Below, one piece after another: positions 60,099-64,000 of a DNA stretch of 64,000 bases. The position numbers were made by a program, and so were the translations under genes. The DNA lies in contig JAEUHM010000050.1 of NCBI GenBank assembly GCA_016795485.1, positions 1-64,000 of the forward strand, in the 5' to 3' direction. How positions within the stretch are numbered: the stretch's first letter is position 1; every line of letters begins with the position of its first letter. This DNA comes from Verrucomicrobiaceae bacterium. Lineage in GTDB: Bacteria; Verrucomicrobiota; Verrucomicrobiia; Verrucomicrobiales; Verrucomicrobiaceae. A model generated the notes under the pieces. That model worked only from the letters and a program-made list of their open reading frames with translations, was not told the DNA's origin and made no database searches.

Positions 60099-61217
60099 AT
60101 GAGACCACTTCTTTTTCTGTTTGTCTGTGTTTCGGCGCCCTTCGTGAAGGCTGAAGAAACTCTTCCTCTACCGCTTGCGGTTGAACTGGCACTTGCCATC
60201 GAGGGAGATGAAGACACGGCGGCCGCGAGACAACTGGAAGTGGTCAAGCTGTTGTTGAAAAGGCGGGAACTCACCCTGGCGATCAGTCTGGCAGAAAAGA
60301 TAGTCGACTATCGATCTGGAGTGGCGCTGGCATTGTGTGCAGAATCAAGCAAGGACGCAGATTTGTTGCTCGCTCAGGCAGAGAAGAAAATTGGGCGCGC
60401 ATCGCCCTCGGGAGCGAATGCTATTCGTCGAGACTTGGCGGTAGCCTTTCAATCTCATCATAAGGACGCAGATGTTGCCAGACTGATTGCATCCATAAGC
60501 GACAAGGAAATACGCACTCAGGCGAGACTGCTTTGCGAGATCGTTAACCTGAGTCCACCTGATGACCTAGATTTGGAAAAATGGCGCAAAGAGATCAAAG
60601 AAACTGTCGAGAGAGCTCCGTTCCCTGGTGCCATTGAGGCTGCCCGAAGACTTTCATCGGCAGGATTGAGTTTGGTGAAAGCGGGAGAGGCTACCAGAGG
60701 ATTGCGGCGGTTAAAGGAGGCCGAAGAGCTTGCCGAGCTCGCCCTTGTGGCTCACGCGGAGACACTCTTGCCTGCGGCCATTGAACTACTTGTGACAAAA
60801 GAGTCACGTACCGCTCATCGCTTGATGTTACGGGCTGCGTCAGAGGTGCGTCACATGCCCACCAGCTATGACATGAAAGCCGTTCTCAGTGCCTCCCTGG
60901 CATGGGGCTGGCATCTCGCGGGCAAAACTGACGGAGCCCTCTCCATACTTGAGCAGGGAGAGGTGCTTGTGACAGAACTGCCACCTATGGACCAGCCCAA
61001 GGCACTCGCAAGCCTCGCTGCTGGATGGAGTCGACTGGGTAATGTGGAGCGCTCGACACAGTTGTTCATGCGTGCTGCTGAAATAGCTGGTGCAAACGCC
61101 AATCCCAGAATGCGGACTATCGGAGCCTTGGATGTATGTCTGGCTCATGATGCGGCGGATCTTCGAATCGGGTGCGATCTGACCAAACGCCTGCGTAAGC
61201 TGGGCGCGCTTCCATGA
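60099..61217 (+). CDS. exported helical-repeat (TPR-like) protein
   Basis: This 372-residue protein has a signal peptide (PLLFLFVCVSAPFVKAE), then is almost all helical with TPR/SEL1-like character (AKTDGALSILEQGEVLV-type units near the end and ALASLAAGWSRLGNVERST). No family name is claimed. Its stop overlaps the TonB receptor start by four bases, so the two are translationally coupled. It may be a periplasmic scaffold or partner of the receptor. Confidence 0.75.
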   Translation: MRPLLFLFVCVSAPFVKAEETLPLPLAVELALAIEGDEDTAAARQLEVVKLLLKRRELTLAISLAEKIVDYRSGVALALCAESSKDADLLLAQAEKKIGRASPSGANAIRRDLAVAFQSHHKDADVARLIASISDKEIRTQARLLCEIVNLSPPDDLDLEKWRKEIKETVERAPFPGAIEAARRLSSAGLSLVKAGEATRGLRRLKEAEELAELALVAHAETLLPAAIELLVTKESRTAHRLMLRAASEVRHMPTSYDMKAVLSASLAWGWHLAGKTDGALSILEQGEVLVTELPPMDQPKALASLAAGWSRLGNVERSTQLFMRAAEIAGANANPRMRTIGALDVCLAHDAADLRIGCDLTKRLRKLGALP

Positions 61218-64000
61218 ATCAGCGAGCAGCCGCGTGGATATCTGGGGTGACTCTAGCTCTGCTGATGATCGGCTGGGCGGGCAATCTCCAGGCCCAGAGT
61301 GGTGGTGGTGCCGTAAGAGGGACGGTCACAGATGCTGATTTCGGCGGACCTGTTCCTGGTGCTAGCGTGCAGTTGCTGCCGCTGGGTAAGGCCTCCACGA
61401 CAGACACGGATGGGAGGTTTAGTTTCACCGATGTGCCACCGGGTAGCTATGAGATTGTAGTAGCAAGAGCTGGATACATTCGTGGCAGGGAGGCGGGTGT
61501 GATTGTCACACCAGGAGCCGTGCGCAGTGTTGAGATTGGCATTGTGGCTGAGGTGGTTGACCTGGATACCTTTACAATCAGCACCGAGGACCTGATGGAA
61601 GAAACCAAAGGCTTCGATTCGGTAAATCTCGCCAGCAGTTTAGAAAGCTTTGCAGTCACCATCAACCCCGCGCTATTCAAGGCCGGGTCTTCCACCGGAA
61701 GCATTGCCGAAGGACTTAAAACGCTCGCGTCTACAGCCGTCGTGGACAGCCGCTACGTGGTCATTCGTGGCTTGAGTGATCGCTACAATGTGGTGGTGCT
61801 CAATGGAGCGCGTCTGCCCAGTTCGGATCCAGACAAGCGTGCCGTGAACATCGACATCTTTCCCAACGGGCTCATTGAGACACTGATCAGTAGCAAGACT
61901 TACACTCCCGATCTCCCTGGAGAAGCAACTGGAGGGTATCTCAATATCATCACAAAGAGAGTCCCGCCCGAGCCCTTCGTGAACTGGTCGTTCAGCACCG
62001 GTTACAACACGCAGACAACTGGCAATGAAGACTTTGTCACCTATCGGGGCTCTGGGCCAGGCCTTTTGGGCACCAGTCGTGATCGTGCTCTCCCTGATTT
62101 TTTGAAGGCGACAGACAACCTTTCCTTTCCGGGTGGTCCTAATGTAGTGAGTAACTCCTTTTTCAAGCCGCCTGTGGCACCTAATGATGCTGGCCAGGCT
62201 GCTGTTTCTGATCGGAGAGACGCGGCTGCTCGTCACTTTCAGGAGCGCCCAATGGGAGTAAACACGCACGCACCACCCATGAACTTCGGATTGAGTTTGA
62301 TTGGCGGAACAGAGATTGATTTTGCTCCCGGCCCCATTGGGGTGCTCGCGGGCCTAACTTATGGCCGCAAATACGATAGCGATATTGGCATTCGTGGTCG
62401 CGCCACTCTTCAGGAGGGAGCCGCTATACCTGTGGAAAACATGATCTACACCAAAGGACAGCAGAGCCTACTTGCCGGAGCCATGCTCTCGCTTTCAGCA
62501 GAAGTTGGTGAAGAAGATCATCTAGGGTTCACCTACTTCAGTAATCTGGCGGTTGAAGATGATGCTACCTTCCAGTTCGGTGAGACGGCATCACTGGGCA
62601 CAGTGAACAACGGAATCGCTTTGGAAGATGAGCGACAGGTAGCGTTTCGTGAGAACATCAACTACACCCAGCGACAACTTCAAACATGGCAGTTGACTGG
62701 GGAGCATGGCTTTCCAGAGCATGGTGACATCAAGACCAAGTGGGTTGCGGCTTACAGCACATCATCACAGCTTCAGCCTGATGTGCGCAACTCATTCTGG
62801 GCCTATGACTTCAACACAGCCCAATACGCCACCCCTGGAGATGCGGTAAAGCCTGCATTGGAGCGAATCTGGCGGGAACTTCATGATACCAATTACTATG
62901 CTGGACTCGATGTGGAGATCCCATGGGGAGATGATCCAGCGGACACGGAGAGGGCAAAGTTCAAGGTGGGTGGAACGATGGATTACAGCACTCGCGAATA
63001 CTTGTCTGACAACTTCCAGTATGACGGCACTGAGTTGTACAACGATCCGATTCTTGGCACACCTCGACTCACGCGTGTCACTCCGGATGATCGAGTCAAC
63101 ACCACAGCAGCAGACCACGTCACAAGAATAGACACTCAAGATAAGCAGACCACCGACTTGGGAGGGGGCTCGGAGCAGATCACCGACCGCTTCTATCTGT
63201 CGCGGGCTTTTGATGTCCCTGGGCAAGAACGCTACACCGCCACACAGGCTATGCCCTCTATGTATGCGAGCACTACCTTTGACATTACTGACGAGTTTCA
63301 GGTCACTGCTGGTGCGCGGGTGGAGCACACGGACATTCGGCTTGAGATTGCCAATACTGTAGATAGCACCTCCTTTTTGGGAACTGACCCGGAAACAGGA
63401 CTGCCCATTCCCACAGAGCTTTTGCAGCGGCCTTCGTTGAATCGCACAGATCTGCTTCCTGCCATTTCAGCCCGCTGGCAGTTCAACGACGACATGGCCG
63501 TGCGTGCAGCGGCAAGTCGCACTGTAGCGCGACCTACGTTCAAGGAGATTGCTCCGGTGTTTGCCCGCGATCCTGAAACGGGAAACTTCTTCGTGGGCAA
63601 CGTGCTTCTTCAGATGAGTGACGTTTACAACTACGACACCAGATTTGAGTGGAACATGGATCAAGGAGATCTGCTGGCCGTTTCATTCTTTGCCAAATAC
63701 ATTCGGAACCCAATTGAGACAGTGAACATTGGAGCGTTCGAGACTGTGCGGAATGATCTCGCAGCATCACTCTATGGCTATGAGCTGGAACTGAACAAGA
63801 ATCTGGCAGAGTTTGCTCCTGGATTGCTGGATCACCTGAGCGCGACCCTCAATTTCAGTCAGGTGATCTCCGACGTAGAACTGCGGCAAAGTAACTTTGA
63901 CACTCGAAGAGAGGCGGGCCTCACTACCGAGCGCTCCCTCCAAGGCCAGCCAGACTACACCTTCAATGCGAGCCTAAACTACGACAACAAAGACCACGGG
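61214..64000 (+). CDS. TonB-dependent receptor with N-terminal carboxypeptidase-regulatory-like domain (partial)
   Basis: The gene starts MNQRAAAWISG at 61214 and is open to the window edge (929 codons, stop not reached). A signal peptide (about 1-27) is followed by a CarboxypepD_reg-like beta-sandwich (GAVRGTVTDADFGGPVPGA, about 32-110), the plug (RYVVIRGLSDRYNVVVLNGA, then PGEATGGYLNIITKR) and outer-membrane barrel strands. It should bind a ligand at the surface and import it with TonB energy. The ligand is not readable; its context suggests a phosphorus source or a polymer. Coupled to the 60099 gene. Confidence 0.93.
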   Translation, partial: MNQRAAAWISGVTLALLMIGWAGNLQAQSGGGAVRGTVTDADFGGPVPGASVQLLPLGKASTTDTDGRFSFTDVPPGSYEIVVARAGYIRGREAGVIVTPGAVRSVEIGIVAEVVDLDTFTISTEDLMEETKGFDSVNLASSLESFAVTINPALFKAGSSTGSIAEGLKTLASTAVVDSRYVVIRGLSDRYNVVVLNGARLPSSDPDKRAVNIDIFPNGLIETLISSKTYTPDLPGEATGGYLNIITKRVPPEPFVNWSFSTGYNTQTTGNEDFVTYRGSGPGLLGTSRDRALPDFLKATDNLSFPGGPNVVSNSFFKPPVAPNDAGQAAVSDRRDAAARHFQERPMGVNTHAPPMNFGLSLIGGTEIDFAPGPIGVLAGLTYGRKYDSDIGIRGRATLQEGAAIPVENMIYTKGQQSLLAGAMLSLSAEVGEEDHLGFTYFSNLAVEDDATFQFGETASLGTVNNGIALEDERQVAFRENINYTQRQLQTWQLTGEHGFPEHGDIKTKWVAAYSTSSQLQPDVRNSFWAYDFNTAQYATPGDAVKPALERIWRELHDTNYYAGLDVEIPWGDDPADTERAKFKVGGTMDYSTREYLSDNFQYDGTELYNDPILGTPRLTRVTPDDRVNTTAADHVTRIDTQDKQTTDLGGGSEQITDRFYLSRAFDVPGQERYTATQAMPSMYASTTFDITDEFQVTAGARVEHTDIRLEIANTVDSTSFLGTDPETGLPIPTELLQRPSLNRTDLLPAISARWQFNDDMAVRAAASRTVARPTFKEIAPVFARDPETGNFFVGNVLLQMSDVYNYDTRFEWNMDQGDLLAVSFFAKYIRNPIETVNIGAFETVRNDLAASLYGYELELNKNLAEFAPGLLDHLSATLNFSQVISDVELRQSNFDTRREAGLTTERSLQGQPDYTFNASLNYDNKDHG

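Noticed and set aside
60791..60808. TGTGA-N8-TCACG, a near match to the shared box
   Set aside because: It is inside the 60099 coding sequence, so I treat it as chance; it also warns that single near matches carry little weight.

Overview
The window looks like a chromosomal segment of a Gram-negative bacterium of the PVC group, most likely a verrucomicrobium related to Prosthecobacter or Verrucomicrobium. The clues are formylglycine sulfatases, a DUF1501 protein, a Tat-exported Gfo/Idh/MocA oxidoreductase, a TIGR03790 protein, a TIGR02597 protein, many secreted or lipoprotein products and outer-membrane barrels. This placement comes from gene content only. No tRNA, CRISPR array, insertion sequence or prophage was seen.

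Positions 1-626 hold the end of an rRNA operon (23S 3' end, 5S, terminator). From 0.7 to 13 kb lie housekeeping genes: a two-domain acyl-ACP synthetase-like ligase with a degenerate acyltransferase domain, malate dehydrogenase, an SpoU/TrmH RNA methyltransferase, an M50 protease, lexA, a 21-bp minisatellite, an ABC exporter whose permease is fused to a CPBP protease, and GDP-fucose synthase. From 13 to 22 kb lies a group of exported or catabolic genes (MBL hydrolase, TIGR03790, sulfatase, di-heme peroxidase, oxidoreductase, dimethylformamidase-like, DUF1501). From 22 to 39.7 kb come tmk-holB-mauE-like, a tight six-gene minus-strand operon (tag, TfoX-like, GH62, cupin, rlmN, small protein), a second sulfatase, ribD with two phosphatase genes, rppH, a SulP transporter and membrane proteins.

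The most striking part runs from about 39.7 to 64 kb. Nine consecutive minus-strand genes include phoX-like phosphatase, a di-heme cytochrome, a GT4 glycosyltransferase plus a PlcP-like metallophosphoesterase (the known phospholipid-to-glycolipid pair), and btaA/btaB for betaine lipid synthesis. These are classic phosphate-starvation functions: organic-phosphate cleavage, phospholipid removal and phosphorus-free replacement lipids. A shared 18-bp box, TGTGA-N8-TCACA, lies exactly in front of phoX, a divergent beta-barrel/pseudoprotease pair and a TIGR02597/beta-helix/TonB-receptor cluster. Variants lie in front of the glycosyltransferase-PlcP genes and btaAB. The box also has an 11-bp direct-repeat periodicity like a Pho box.

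I propose that 39.7-64 kb is a phosphate-limitation island with its own operator. It would combine lipid remodelling, a secreted phosphatase, envelope proteins (including a TPR protein whose trypsin-like domain has lost its catalytic triad, and a pair of HEAT-repeat paralogues) and a TonB-dependent uptake system that runs off the window end. No phoB/phoR is present here, so control by phosphate is an inference.
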